A DNA stretch of 42,172 bases from Deltaproteobacteria bacterium (GCA_024277655.1 JAJRUT010000078.1:1-42172), one strand, 5' to 3'; shown: positions 14,700 through 23,633, counted from the stretch's first letter. The notes: generated from the sequence alone by a model not told the origin. Numbers and translations: made by a program.

Positions 14700-15914
14700 T
14701 CAGCCCGTCTTCTCTCCTGTAATAATGGTTATGGGATTAAACGTCCTTGTTACACCGTCCTGTCCCGTTCTTGTGACCTGAATACTACCTGTTTCTACCT
14801 TAAAACCCTGCTCTAGCATATGTTTTGGTGCCGCAGTAATGGTTTTTTGAGTATCACCATTAGCCACCAAAATCCCACCAGCCAGCAAACGACGATGGGC
14901 TTCTTTAATAATTTCAGTTAATTGTCCACCATTACCACCGATAAAAACACGGTGTGGATCTGGCAGGCGCGCGAGGACATCCATGGCAAGTCCTGCAACC
15001 GGAACCACATTATAGCAGCCAAATTTACGAATATTGGCCTTGATATTGGCCAATTCTTCGTCTTTGCGCTCAATGGCGTAGATGGTAAGCCCCGGATTCA
15101 TCCGTCCCGCCTCAATGGCAATTGAACCAGATCCAGCTCCAACATCCCACAACACGCCCTCTTTGGACAAACGCAGACGGTGCAGGGTGGCTGCCCGCAC
15201 CTCATCCTTGGTAATCAGCCCCCGACTATGCTGTATCTCGGACTCAGACAGGCCAAGGGTAAATTGTTCGGCCATCTGGGGCCTGAGCAAACACATCACA
15301 TTCAGCTCGGAAAAACTATGTTCAGCCGCCTCCTGCAAGGTTCCTGAGAAAAATGTTTCATCCGCATCACCAATATTTTCCGCCACCAGCACCCGACACT
15401 CCCGACTCACACCTTCAGCGCCAATCAGGCCAAGATATGCAAGAATATCTCTGGCCAAAACATCCGGCGTATTGGCATTATCGGTAAACAGAAAACTCTT
15501 GTGGTGGGACAAGAGCAACCCCGCCACATGGACATGATTGCGTCCATGGAGAGAAATTAACTTCGCATCATCCCATGGAACCTTAAAGCGGCTGGCCGCA
15601 TCCTGCATAGATGACAGGGTGGGCAGAATCTCCACCCGATCATGGCCAAAATGATCGATAAGCCTACGGCCAATCCCGTAAAAGAGCGGGTCACCACTGG
15701 CAAGCACCGCCACATCACCCATAACAAGAGAGTTTTCAATGGCCATAAGGGCATCTACAAGGGGCGTAATGCCAACCGTGGGAATGGTGCAGTGACCAAA
15801 CATGGCAAGGAGTCTTTCCCCCCCGACAATCAGGGCGCTCTGCCCCAAAATTTCGCGCTGGGGCAGGGTGAGCCCAAAGGGACTAACACCTATTATATTT
15901 ATTTTACTCGTCAT
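14700..15914 (-). CDS. cbiET: Fused CbiE-CbiT: precorrin-7 C5,15-methyltransferase/decarboxylase
   Basis: 404 residues. Residues 1-200 form a CbiE tetrapyrrole methylase (INIIGVSPFGLTLPQREIL, VLASGDPLFYGIGRRL). Residues 215-404 form CbiT, a class I methyltransferase with DVGAGSGSIAIEAGR and GGNGGQLTEIIKEAHR. CbiT decarboxylates the C12 acetate and methylates C15; CbiE methylates C5. The fused form is equivalent to CobL. Between cbiD and cbiL in the operon. Confidence 0.94.
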   Translation of the reverse strand: MTSKINIIGVSPFGLTLPQREILGQSALIVGGERLLAMFGHCTIPTVGITPLVDALMAIENSLVMGDVAVLASGDPLFYGIGRRLIDHFGHDRVEILPTLSSMQDAASRFKVPWDDAKLISLHGRNHVHVAGLLLSHHKSFLFTDNANTPDVLARDILAYLGLIGAEGVSRECRVLVAENIGDADETFFSGTLQEAAEHSFSELNVMCLLRPQMAEQFTLGLSESEIQHSRGLITKDEVRAATLHRLRLSKEGVLWDVGAGSGSIAIEAGRMNPGLTIYAIERKDEELANIKANIRKFGCYNVVPVAGLAMDVLARLPDPHRVFIGGNGGQLTEIIKEAHRRLLAGGILVANGDTQKTITAAPKHMLEQGFKVETGSIQVTRTGQDGVTRTFNPITIITGEKTG

Positions 15915-15947
15915 TATTTATTTTTTTATCCCCCCGGATACCACAAA

Positions 15948-17027
15948 CTACACCTGTGCCAACACCTTGGCCGAACCATCAATAAGGTAGACCGTAACCC
16001 CAAGTCCCGACACATCCTCGGCGTACTGCCGGGCCTTGACACATACAGCGCGGATTATATCCGCCCGCCCTGCGTCCTGAAGATGACAGAGCATTTCGCG
16101 AGCCGTGTTAGAGTTTTTAATTTTCTCAAGGAGCAACCCGTCTGCGCCAAGACCTGCCAGTAAATCTGCCGCATCAACCATTTCCAACGCCCCGTTGCGA
16201 ACGTGGGTCTGGGGAACGCACAGGGCAGCTTTGGTTATTTTCGCCCACATTCCAGCCAAATGAATCTTTTTAAAGCCCTTCGTTGTGGCCTCCAGCAACG
16301 AAAATTGCAGATAATCCCCCATCATGGCATACGCCTCTTCCGGCAGGCCAAGTTTTGATTGGGCGCCCCGTTCAGACGTCCGTCCGGTGGAAAGCACCAC
16401 ATCATAAAGCCCTGCCTCCCGCGCCACGCTCAACGATGCTGAAATCGTCGCTGTCCAGGCTTCCGCCGAGATGGGCCTAACAATACCGGTGGTGCCAAGA
16501 ATCGACAGACCACCAATAATGCCAAGCCGATGATTCAAGGTCTTTTCAGCTAGAGACGCACCATCCGTCACTGAGATTTCAACCAGAAACCGCTGCCCCG
16601 CCTTAACCTCCTGCACGGCGTCAACAATCATCTGCCGGGGCACAGGATTAATCGCCGGTTCGCCCACCCTGGCGGCAAGCCCCGGTTTTGTAACACGACC
16701 AACCCCATCACCGCCACCAAGGATTATATTTTTCAAGCCAATATAAAATTCCGGCAGGGTGTCATCGGCCGCAAACCGCACCGTAGCACAGATCTCAGCA
16801 CCATTAGTCACATCCGGATCATCCCCGGCATCCTTGATGGTAGCGGCAAGAACCCCATTTGCTAAACGCTGATAACGATGAATGGTAAAGCCATGCCTCT
16901 TGCCATCCGGAAAAGGGATATCAACCGTAGCCTCCTGCCTGCCGGTGGTCAGAAAAAGGGTGGCCGCCTTGGCAACGGCAGCGGCACAGGCTCCTGTTGT
17001 GTATCCGGACCGTAGTCGTTTGCTCAT
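15948..17027 (-). CDS. cbiD: Cobalt-precorrin-5B C1-methyltransferase
   Basis: 359 residues beginning RSGYTTGACAAAVAKAA, the hallmark of CbiD. Further family segments are KDAGDDPDVTNGAEI, GGGDGVGRVTKPGL and STGRTSERGAQ. CbiD methylates C1 and is specific to the anaerobic pathway, confirming the early-cobalt route. It starts 68 bases after cbiC. Confidence 0.96.
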   Translation of the reverse strand: MSKRLRSGYTTGACAAAVAKAATLFLTTGRQEATVDIPFPDGKRHGFTIHRYQRLANGVLAATIKDAGDDPDVTNGAEICATVRFAADDTLPEFYIGLKNIILGGGDGVGRVTKPGLAARVGEPAINPVPRQMIVDAVQEVKAGQRFLVEISVTDGASLAEKTLNHRLGIIGGLSILGTTGIVRPISAEAWTATISASLSVAREAGLYDVVLSTGRTSERGAQSKLGLPEEAYAMMGDYLQFSLLEATTKGFKKIHLAGMWAKITKAALCVPQTHVRNGALEMVDAADLLAGLGADGLLLEKIKNSNTAREMLCHLQDAGRADIIRAVCVKARQYAEDVSGLGVTVYLIDGSAKVLAQV

Positions 17028-17095
17028 TTTTGCAGAGTCAAAGGCTGAAGGTTTAAGGTGAAAAGGTCTAGGAGTCTGCCGGACTTAAGCAAAAC

Positions 17096-17728
17096 CTACT
17101 CTCCTGCCAGACGAATCAGGGCGTTAACAATCGCCGCCGCAACCGGACTGCCGCCCTTGCGGCCTAAACTTGTGATAAATGGATACTCTTTTTCAGCAAG
17201 GAGCGCCTTGGATTCAGCAGCATTGACAAAGCCCACCGGAACACCGATCACCACGGGTCGATCTTCCGGTGCCATCTCAGCCAGACATTCCATGGCTTTG
17301 AGAAGTGCGGTGGGGGCATTACCGATGGCAAGAATACCGGGGTTGCCACCTAATCCCCGCTCAATCGCCACCTCCGACCGGGTCTTGCCCTGCTCCCGGG
17401 CCAGATGTGCCACCTCGGGGTCGGCCACCAGACACTGCACTGCACCACCGAATTTGGCCAGCATAGCCTTACTTACCCCGGCGGCTGCCATATTTACATC
17501 GGTATAGATGTTTTTACCAGCTTTTATCAGCTCAATGGCTCGGACGATGGCCTGGGACTGAAAACGCATATTGTTGGCAAAGGCAAAATCGCCCGTGGCA
17601 TGGATCACCCGCTGGACCACCTTAAACGTGGGGTAGTCGAAATCGTGGGGGCCAAGCTCCTCTTCGATGATCCGAAAGGACTCAGCTTCAATTTCGGTTG
17701 GCCCTATTTTCTGAATTATTATTGTCAT
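17096..17728 (-). CDS. cbiC: Cobalt-precorrin-8X methylmutase
   Basis: 210 residues. Moves the C11 methyl to C12, giving cobyrinate. The catalytic histidine is His43 in RVIHATGDFAF, the same number as in CobH of Pseudomonas denitrificans, so the start is well placed. YTDVNMAAAGVSKAML and GNAPTALLKAMECLAE are family segments. Fourteen bases from the end of cbiA's frame. Confidence 0.96.
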   Translation of the reverse strand: MTIIIQKIGPTEIEAESFRIIEEELGPHDFDYPTFKVVQRVIHATGDFAFANNMRFQSQAIVRAIELIKAGKNIYTDVNMAAAGVSKAMLAKFGGAVQCLVADPEVAHLAREQGKTRSEVAIERGLGGNPGILAIGNAPTALLKAMECLAEMAPEDRPVVIGVPVGFVNAAESKALLAEKEYPFITSLGRKGGSPVAAAIVNALIRLAGE

Positions 17729-17741
17729 TTTTTACCTTTTC

Positions 17742-19097
17742 TCAAGCAACTGGCCATTCTAAGCATTTATCCACAAACGTCTCCACTCCCTCAGGGTTAA
17801 AGCCAAAATGCAGATGCATATAGCCCCCCAAAACATTCTTGTAACGATACCCCTCAGGGCCACAGTCGTCGCCGCCATTATTGGTAAGGGTGTAGATCCT
17901 GGCCAGAGCTGCATCATCATCTCCACTGATTCGGGAATAATGAAACTCATGACCACGCATCACGGTGCCTTTCGCGCCAAACAGACCATCACCAGTAAGG
18001 GTTACTTCCCGGTAGCCAAGGCCGGCCCTGCGGTTTTGCATCTGCACCTTAACCGGAAAGACATCCACCATGGGGAAAAACCGGCCGTCCAGATCAACAA
18101 TGCCCTGGGTTAGATACATAAAGCCTCCACATTCGGCGTAAATTACCCCACCCTGTTCAGCCCACGCCTTGATTTGAGTCAACATTGACCTGTTCTCAGC
18201 AAGTTTCCCGGCATAAAGCTCTGGATACCCACCCCCAAGATAAAGCCCGGAAACACCTGGGGGCAGATGCGTGTCGGCCAGGGGGGAAAAAAACACAAGC
18301 TCAGACCCGGCCCGGCGCAGTAAATCAAGATTGTCCTCATAATAGAAACAAAAGGCTTGGTCGAGGGCAACGCCAATCCGTACCGAGGCCGATCTGGATT
18401 CGGTACGGGCCACAGTAGCAGGTTCAGCAATCGTTGCAAGCTCCAGCAAACGCTTAAGATTAACATGCTCGGCAACTGTCCCGGCAAGCTCAGCAATGGC
18501 CTCCGGGCTGATTGGTTCTTCGGCTCCCATATGCAGGCCAAGGTGCCTCTCCGGCATGGCAAAAACAACGTTGCGGGGCAGATGACCCAAAACCTCGGCC
18601 TGACAATGTTTTTTGATACCATCCGTTACAAGCTGCAGATGACGGGGACTTGCCACCCGGTTTAAAATCACCCCGACAAGGTGAACATTCGGATTTAACG
18701 TCTCAAACCCCTTAACCACCGCCGCCGCACTCTCAGCCTGGGAACGGACATCCACCACAAGCACCACCGGAATATGCAGTTTTTCGGCAAGGGCCGCGCT
18801 GGAGGAATCACCCCCATCAAACATCCCCATCACCCCTTCAATCACCGAGATATCAGCATTCGCCGAGTGGAGGGCAAAGGTTTGACGACTAAACTCCTCT
18901 CCCGCCATCCATAGGTCAAGATTGCGCGAGTCCGTACCCGTCACCAGTCTATGCAGGCTCGGATCGATAAAATCAGGGCCGCATTTAAACGGCTGCACCC
19001 TGTTGCCCATTCGCCCAAGGGCGGCCATGACCCCTAAGGTGACCGTTGTTTTTCCGGAGCCGGAGTGGGTTCCAGCTATAATTACAGCCCTAGTCAT
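17742..19097 (-). CDS. cbiA: Cobyrinate a,c-diamide synthase
   Basis: 451 residues from the ATG at 19097; an upstream in-frame start at 19187 would lie deep inside btuF. Residues 1-190 are the ATP-binding dethiobiotin-synthetase-like domain with P-loop GTHSGSGKTT (9-18) and FKCGPDFIDP. Residues 240-451 are the glutamine amidotransferase domain with GGGYPE and the nucleophile Cys323 in ECGGFMYL. It amidates carboxylates a and c with glutamine-derived ammonia. It overlaps the stop of btuF by eight bases. Confidence 0.95.
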   Translation of the reverse strand: MTRAVIIAGTHSGSGKTTVTLGVMAALGRMGNRVQPFKCGPDFIDPSLHRLVTGTDSRNLDLWMAGEEFSRQTFALHSANADISVIEGVMGMFDGGDSSSAALAEKLHIPVVLVVDVRSQAESAAAVVKGFETLNPNVHLVGVILNRVASPRHLQLVTDGIKKHCQAEVLGHLPRNVVFAMPERHLGLHMGAEEPISPEAIAELAGTVAEHVNLKRLLELATIAEPATVARTESRSASVRIGVALDQAFCFYYEDNLDLLRRAGSELVFFSPLADTHLPPGVSGLYLGGGYPELYAGKLAENRSMLTQIKAWAEQGGVIYAECGGFMYLTQGIVDLDGRFFPMVDVFPVKVQMQNRRAGLGYREVTLTGDGLFGAKGTVMRGHEFHYSRISGDDDAALARIYTLTNNGGDDCGPEGYRYKNVLGGYMHLHFGFNPEGVETFVDKCLEWPVA

Positions 19098-20004
19098 TAT
19101 GTTTTGGGCCCTGATACAAAAACTCATTGAGCAGTACAACCCCATCGACAATGCGCAGGGTCGGGCGAGAGACAATGGACTCATCAATGATATAGACCCG
19201 TCCCTCCCTCACGGCTTTGATGGCCATAAAGCCCGGTTCTTCATCAATTATTTTTCTGGTAACAGGATTCATCCGCCCCTGTTGGGCGATAAACACATCA
19301 ATTTCACTGGCCTTGGCGAGGATCTTTTCCTTACCGTAGGCGGCGATATTGGTTTTGCGCATCTGACTGGCATCACTGGCTATATTAACGCCTCCTGCCT
19401 GCTCCAGGGCATAGATGGCGATGGACTCCGAGGCAAAGGTTTTCATCTTTTTATGCATGGATTCAAAGTAGACCCGTGGCCGTTTATCCAGTGGAATACC
19501 CGCAACACGTTTGCCAACCTGACCGACCCCCATCTGAAATTCCGTCACCATAGCCGCCGCATTCTCCGAGTGACCGGTCAAGCGACCAAGTTCACGCCAA
19601 TAATCAAAAATACCTGCCACTGAGGTTGGTTGCATGGAGATCACCGTAATCCCTGCTTGCCGCAACTTTTCTAAAAGCTGGGGATAGGAGCGCTCAATCA
19701 TTGGTCGCACCAGTACCAGATCAGGCCGGGCGGCAATAAATTTTTCCGGATCTTCGCGGTAGGAAAAGCGTGGTTTAGTAAGGATCTCAGCCGGATAATT
19801 ATCCGAGGTTGAAATGCCGATGATCTGCTCACTGGCCCCGAGACTCACCAGATTCTCGGTATGGGCCGAGTAAAGGGAGATAATTCGTTTATATGGAGTC
19901 TGTATTGACCCGGCAAAGACATTATTACCCCATAACAATACCAGTAACGTTACGCCGATCCGTAAAAGGAGACTGCCACCTCGACCTTCAATCTTATTCA
20001 TCAT
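19090..20004 (-). CDS. btuF: ABC transporter cobalamin/corrinoid-binding protein (BtuF-like)
   Basis: 304 residues with a signal peptide (hydrophobic stretch about 12-30, cleavage near FAG), so periplasmic. The body is a type III (helical backbone) binding protein: RIISLYSAHTENLVSLGA, ARPDLVLVRPMIERSYPQLLEKLRQAGI. Iron-siderophore and cobalamin binders share this fold; location beside btuCD and cbi genes under a cobalamin riboswitch favours corrinoid. The start overlaps the btuD stop (ATGA). Confidence 0.85.
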   Translation of the reverse strand: MMNKIEGRGGSLLLRIGVTLLVLLWGNNVFAGSIQTPYKRIISLYSAHTENLVSLGASEQIIGISTSDNYPAEILTKPRFSYREDPEKFIAARPDLVLVRPMIERSYPQLLEKLRQAGITVISMQPTSVAGIFDYWRELGRLTGHSENAAAMVTEFQMGVGQVGKRVAGIPLDKRPRVYFESMHKKMKTFASESIAIYALEQAGGVNIASDASQMRKTNIAAYGKEKILAKASEIDVFIAQQGRMNPVTRKIIDEEPGFMAIKAVREGRVYIIDESIVSRPTLRIVDGVVLLNEFLYQGPKHND

Positions 20005-20852
20005 TTTCCGTACCTATAGGCCACCTGAATAGCCTGACTAAATTCATTAAATTTCACCAATGCCTCAACCCCGAACACCTCACGGATGGCACCAGGGGTC
20101 AACACCCCGGCAACCGCGCCGGTATTATAAATCGTACCCTTTTCCATAAAAATAAGCTCATCACAATAGGCCGCAGCCAGATTGAGATTATGGATCACCG
20201 CCACCACCGTGCGACCCTCCTCCTGCACCAGTTTTCGCACCCCGTTAAAGATCTGCAGGGTGTAGCGCACATCGAGACTTGCGGTGGCTTCATCAAAGAG
20301 AAGCACCGGCGTGTCCTGGGCCAAAGCGCGGGCCACAACCACCCGCTGTTTCTCGCCACCGGAAAGTTCCGTAACCAAACGATTGGCAAAATGGTCGATG
20401 CCAATGGTCTGCATGGCGGCATCAACCAAGGCCATATCCTCCACCGATGGTGAACCAAAACGGGGAATATACGGATGCCGCCCCATAAGCACCAGCTCTT
20501 CCACCGTGTAATCAAAACCGATTCTAAAATCCTGCGGCACCAGTGCCACCTGTCTTGCCAGTTGCCTCTTACTGTAATCCGCAAGGGGCAAACCTTTAAA
20601 ATGCACCGAACCTGTTGCCTGCTCCTTGTTGCCAACAAGCAGATCAAGCAGGGTGGTTTTTCCGCAACCGTTCGGCCCAACGATGCCGTAGAATTTTCCT
20701 GGGTTTAGGGTTAAATTGAGACTTTCTAGGGCCGAGGTAGTGCCGTAGTTATAGCTTACGTTTTTTAGGCTATAGGTCGCTGTTATATTGGAGCTTTGAT
20801 TGACCACTTTTAGGTGTTCGTTCCTTTTGTATTTTATTAGAACGTCCAACAT
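20001..20852 (-). CDS. btuD: ABC transporter ATPase (BtuD-like), start uncertain
   Basis: Cytoplasmic ATPase: Walker A GPNGCGKTT (59-67), signature LSGGE (163-167), Walker B VLLFDEATASLD (183-194), H-loop VIHNLNLAAAYCD. It powers the BtuC channel. The 283-residue form starts at an ATG inside the left repeat of an inserted element and has no ribosome site; the ABC domain begins only near residue 28. A GTG at 20807 is a possible alternative. The insertion probably displaced the original start. Followed by btuF with an ATGA overlap. Confidence 0.88.
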   Translation of the reverse strand: MLDVLIKYKRNEHLKVVNQSSNITATYSLKNVSYNYGTTSALESLNLTLNPGKFYGIVGPNGCGKTTLLDLLVGNKEQATGSVHFKGLPLADYSKRQLARQVALVPQDFRIGFDYTVEELVLMGRHPYIPRFGSPSVEDMALVDAAMQTIGIDHFANRLVTELSGGEKQRVVVARALAQDTPVLLFDEATASLDVRYTLQIFNGVRKLVQEEGRTVVAVIHNLNLAAAYCDELIFMEKGTIYNTGAVAGVLTPGAIREVFGVEALVKFNEFSQAIQVAYRYGK

Positions 20853-21317
20853 CGAACGTCCAACATCGAATTTTAAATATTTGTTAGTGAACCTGCGACT
20901 ACTTCTTGCGCCCTGCTGTTTTTATGCTTGTGACAAATATTTTAATTAATTCCTCAGTTTCGTTTAGAAGCTCATCAAGCAAATTTGAGTTTGCTACAAT
21001 AGGAACACGTTGAATTAATTTAATCCAACGTTGAGACTCTCTAAATTCTTTTAACGAAATTCTCAACTTATGAATAAAATCTTTAGGTGACTCTGCCGAT
21101 TGTGCTTCACCATGGTTTGGGTAAGGAGATGTGCCAGCCCTCAATAATTGCCGTGCTACATGGTTCCCCACTCTCGTATTTGGCAATGTATCCACAAGCT
21201 TAATTATACGCACCGAATAACGAAGCAACCTCTCTTCTAAATCATATTTTCTCTCCCTCACTTCAATCCCTCCATTACATTCACAATTCGATGTTGGACG
21301 TTCGATGTTCGATGTTC
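20840..21317 (-). mobile_element. IVP-type insertion bounded by 32-base inverted repeats
   Basis: Left repeat 20840-20871 and right repeat 21286-21317 are inverted copies built from the unit GATGTTGGACGTTC; 24 bases match perfectly and the remaining 8 nearly so. Between them lies a four-helix-bundle gene. The element sits exactly at the btuC/btuD junction, which elsewhere in this operon would be an ATGA overlap. No transposase is visible, so mobilisation would be in trans or by recombination. Confidence 0.6.
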
Positions 21318-21327
21318 TTTCGTTCAT
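20899..21327 (-). CDS. Four-helix-bundle protein (23S rRNA intervening-sequence protein family)
   Basis: 142 residues. The core has KLVDTLPNTRVGNHVARQLL and GTSPYPNHGEAQSAESPKDF, then FRESQRWIKLI, all characteristic of the IVP/four-helix-bundle family first seen in 23S rRNA intervening sequences. The first 14 residues (NERTSNIERPTSN) are encoded by the repeat at the element boundary and are probably not part of the fold. The ATG overlaps the btuC stop. The family's function is unknown; a pentameric nucleic-acid-associated bundle has been proposed. Its place inside a transporter operon looks like insertion, not function. Confidence 0.85.
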   Translation of the reverse strand: MNERTSNIERPTSNCECNGGIEVRERKYDLEERLLRYSVRIIKLVDTLPNTRVGNHVARQLLRAGTSPYPNHGEAQSAESPKDFIHKLRISLKEFRESQRWIKLIQRVPIVANSNLLDELLNETEELIKIFVTSIKTAGRKK

Positions 21328-22349
21328 TTACCACCCTTCTGTTTCCGTCTGAAAATAACACAGAAAAATGGCCCACCAATCAGGGCAGTCAAAACACCAA
21401 TGGGAACCTCGGCAGGGAGGACGGCGCGGGTAACGGTATCAGCAAGGAGCAGAAGGCAGGCACCGGCCAAAATCGATACCGGCAGGAGTTTACGGTTGTC
21501 CGGGCCAACAATATAACGCATCAGGTGGGGGACGATGAGACCGATAAAACCGATGATGCCAGACACCGCGACACAGAGGGCGGTAACAAAGGAGGCCGTG
21601 ACAAGGAGAATCTTGCGCGTCCGACCACTATCCACCCCAAGAGAATCGGCAGAGCGTCCGCCGAGTGCCATGATATTCAAATCACGCCCATAATAAATGG
21701 TGATGACAAAACCTACGGCTAAGGCCACCGCCACAAGCCCGACATCAAGCCAACTCCGGGAAGCAAAACTACCCATGAGCCAGAAGATAATCACCGCCAC
21801 CTGCTCATCGGCCAGATATTTGATAAAGCTGATCCCGGCGGAGAGTATTGCCCCGACAATAACCCCGGATAAAATCAGGGTATTTGCCGAAATCTGACCG
21901 TTAAAGGTGGAGAGATGAAGCACCACAAACAGGGTCACCATGGCCCCGACAAAGGCAAAGATCGGCACCGACAGGTAGCCCGGCAGGATGAGATTAGCCA
22001 GAAGCGCCAGCGACGCACCAAAAGCCGCGCCGGACGACACCCCAAGGGTATACGGGTCGGCCAGGGGGTTAAGTAAAATCCCCTGATACACCACGCCACT
22101 CATGGCAAGCCCTCCACCCACCAGGGTTGCCGTTAAGATCCGGGGCAGACGCACATCCATCACCACAAAGGGCACGGCCTGATCGATGCCCTGTAAAATA
22201 GCGTCATTGCCTGAGATATTCGCCCACAGCACCTTAACAATGTCCCCCACCGGAATGACCATATAACCCATTCCGGCCGAGATAATGATCGCGCCCATGG
22301 TGGCAACAATAAGTGTTATAAGCAGTATGGAATAACTTTGTTTAATCAT
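21324..22349 (-). CDS. btuC: ABC transporter permease (BtuC/FecCD family)
   Basis: 341-residue inner-membrane permease with about ten hydrophobic helices. Motifs: RLPRILTATLVGGGLAMSG, NPLADPYTLGVSSGAAFGA and the ATPase-contact loop GFIGLIVPHLMRYIVGPDNR. The FecCD family carries either siderophore or cobalamin; corrinoid is inferred from the neighbours. Its ATG overlaps the end of a gene remnant upstream (ATGA), and its stop overlaps the inserted IVP gene. Confidence 0.88.
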   Translation of the reverse strand: MIKQSYSILLITLIVATMGAIIISAGMGYMVIPVGDIVKVLWANISGNDAILQGIDQAVPFVVMDVRLPRILTATLVGGGLAMSGVVYQGILLNPLADPYTLGVSSGAAFGASLALLANLILPGYLSVPIFAFVGAMVTLFVVLHLSTFNGQISANTLILSGVIVGAILSAGISFIKYLADEQVAVIIFWLMGSFASRSWLDVGLVAVALAVGFVITIYYGRDLNIMALGGRSADSLGVDSGRTRKILLVTASFVTALCVAVSGIIGFIGLIVPHLMRYIVGPDNRKLLPVSILAGACLLLLADTVTRAVLPAEVPIGVLTALIGGPFFCVIFRRKQKGGK

Positions 22350-22661
22350 TTCTCTTTTTTCTCAATAATCTCCTGCCGCAAACGATCGTACCGATAATTC
22401 ACAATCTCCCCGCTAAGCAATAGTTCCACCGCCGTCTCAATGATATGCAGTGGAACTTCAAACCATTCCCTTGGTGTATGGCGCTTGCCATTATTATCAA
22501 AAACATCCAGTTCCAAGCAAGACTCCAGGTGCGATTTTTATTTTCGATCAGGTTGGCTTCATTTGCCAAGGCACTAAAGAATCGACCGATTTTTTTTATG
22601 GAATATGTATTTTTTTTGCCGCTTTAACCTCCAAGACTTCAGTTTCAAAATCATGGGTCAT
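22347..22661 (-). pseudogene. Remnant of an AlbA_2-like and/or GIY-YIG-type nuclease gene
   Basis: Three frames in a row carry protein-like fragments. The first, from the ATG at 22661, reads MTHDFETEVLEVKAAKKIHIP. After a run of eight A comes KIGRFFSALANEANLIENK, similar to AlbA_2/Schlafen-like domains. A third frame gives NGKRHTPREWFEVPL and then SGEIVNYRYD, which resembles the C-terminus of GIY-YIG (T5orf172-like) proteins. The gene is broken by at least two shifts or an internal deletion. Its final stop overlaps btuC's ATG, so btuC has inherited an alien upstream junction. Confidence 0.45.
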
Positions 22662-22925
22662 GGAGAGTCGCGCGTCGTTTTGATTGACTGGTTAGTAATT
22701 AGCCTTGCTCTCGCTTGAAATAAGGCTGTTTCCTCTTTGTCTGGTGTGATGGCAATAACCTAGAGAACTTGCTCCTGAACTTGGGGATGGTGCCTATCCT
22801 TTTGATTACTATAACCGAGGATTTTGAATTGCCAATATCGCTTTGGGGTTGTTATCTGTTTTATGGAATATGGGACGATGTCATATTTATTTAGGCACTG
22901 ATTAGATAATCACAATTTATAGTGA
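22662..22925. other. Non-coding debris between gene remnant and vapC
   Basis: AT-rich stretch without a convincing reading frame. An eight-base hairpin ATAATCAC-N8-GTGATTAT at 22906-22929 overlaps the end of vapC and could end vapBC transcription. Nothing else seen. Confidence 0.4.
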
Positions 22926-23324
22926 TTATTTGACTAATTCAAACAATTGAATTTTGGATGCTTTTTTATCAAAAGTCATTACTGTTTCACAACCTTGTGT
23001 CTTTGCCGAATGAGCAATTAGAAGGTCTGAAAGATCATATTTATTGCCTCGGCAAGCATTTGTAAATTGTTGTAACGCTGATTGATGTTCAAATTTCAAA
23101 ATTGGCATTAGAAGCAATTCACTGATGGCATCCAATATTTCCGTTCGTGGTATTTCATAAACAGCTTCTAAAACCCATATAAGTTCAAGCATTACAAGCA
23201 CAGGGACAAATAGTTCTTTTTTGTCTAATTCTGTTTTTTTGAATATATTGTAAACTTCTTCAGCCTGTTTTTTATCATCTCCAACCATAAAACGAATTAG
23301 GATATTTGTATCAATTCCTTTCAT
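22926..23324 (-). CDS. vapC: VapC-type PIN-domain toxin (probable RNase)
   Basis: 132 residues with the PIN acidic set: Asp5 (GIDTNIL), Glu47 (VMLELIWVLE), Asp97/Asp100 (YDLSDLLIAH) and Asp119 (TFDKKAS). VapC toxins cleave RNA with Mg2+ and are held inactive by the partner. The start overlaps vapB by four bases (ATGA). AT-richer than the cobalamin genes around it, consistent with acquisition. Confidence 0.92.
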   Translation of the reverse strand: MKGIDTNILIRFMVGDDKKQAEEVYNIFKKTELDKKELFVPVLVMLELIWVLEAVYEIPRTEILDAISELLLMPILKFEHQSALQQFTNACRGNKYDLSDLLIAHSAKTQGCETVMTFDKKASKIQLFELVK

Positions 23325-23569
23325 GTGAATTTGCTCTTCATTCTATTTTTAATGGCATTGTCAATATCTTCGAGGGATACTGGTTTTCTATTAGGTTTAT
23401 GTAGCATACAGAATGTATCATCTACCTTTTTTGAGATTGGCCTAATTATGGCTTCTCTTTTTGCAGTAAGAGTAATTTCAATTTTATCGCCAGTGTGTAA
23501 CTTTAGTGATTCCCTAATTTTCTTGGGAATCGTGACTTGCCCTTTTGTTGTAAGTGTTGCTAGTGCCAT
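23321..23569 (-). CDS. vapB: VapB/AbrB-type antitoxin
   Basis: 82 residues: an N-terminal swapped-hairpin AbrB domain (LTTKGQVTIPKKIRESLKL, GDKIEITL) and a C-terminal tail expected to wrap the toxin. AAGGAG precedes the ATG. Coupled to vapC. Promoter and palindromic operator lie directly upstream, allowing autorepression. Confidence 0.92.
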   Translation of the reverse strand: MALATLTTKGQVTIPKKIRESLKLHTGDKIEITLTAKREAIIRPISKKVDDTFCMLHKPNRKPVSLEDIDNAIKNRMKSKFT

Positions 23570-23597
23570 GACATTTCTCCTTACTTTTTCATTTTGT

Positions 23598-23633
23598 CTT
23601 ACTTAATGTAAGGGATGTTGCTTTTTGTGTCAA
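23598..23633 (-). promoter_or_regulatory. vapBC promoter and operator
   Basis: Minus strand: TTGACA (23633-23628), 17-base spacer, TACATT (23610-23605). The palindrome CTTAC-ATTAA-GTAAG (23612-23598) overlaps the -10, a fitting site for the AbrB-type antitoxin. Confidence 0.7.

Noticed and set aside
19098-19187. Longer N-terminus for CbiA
   Set aside because: Would add 30 residues before the P-loop and overlap btuF by nearly 100 bases. The ATG at 19097 starts the canonical domain.
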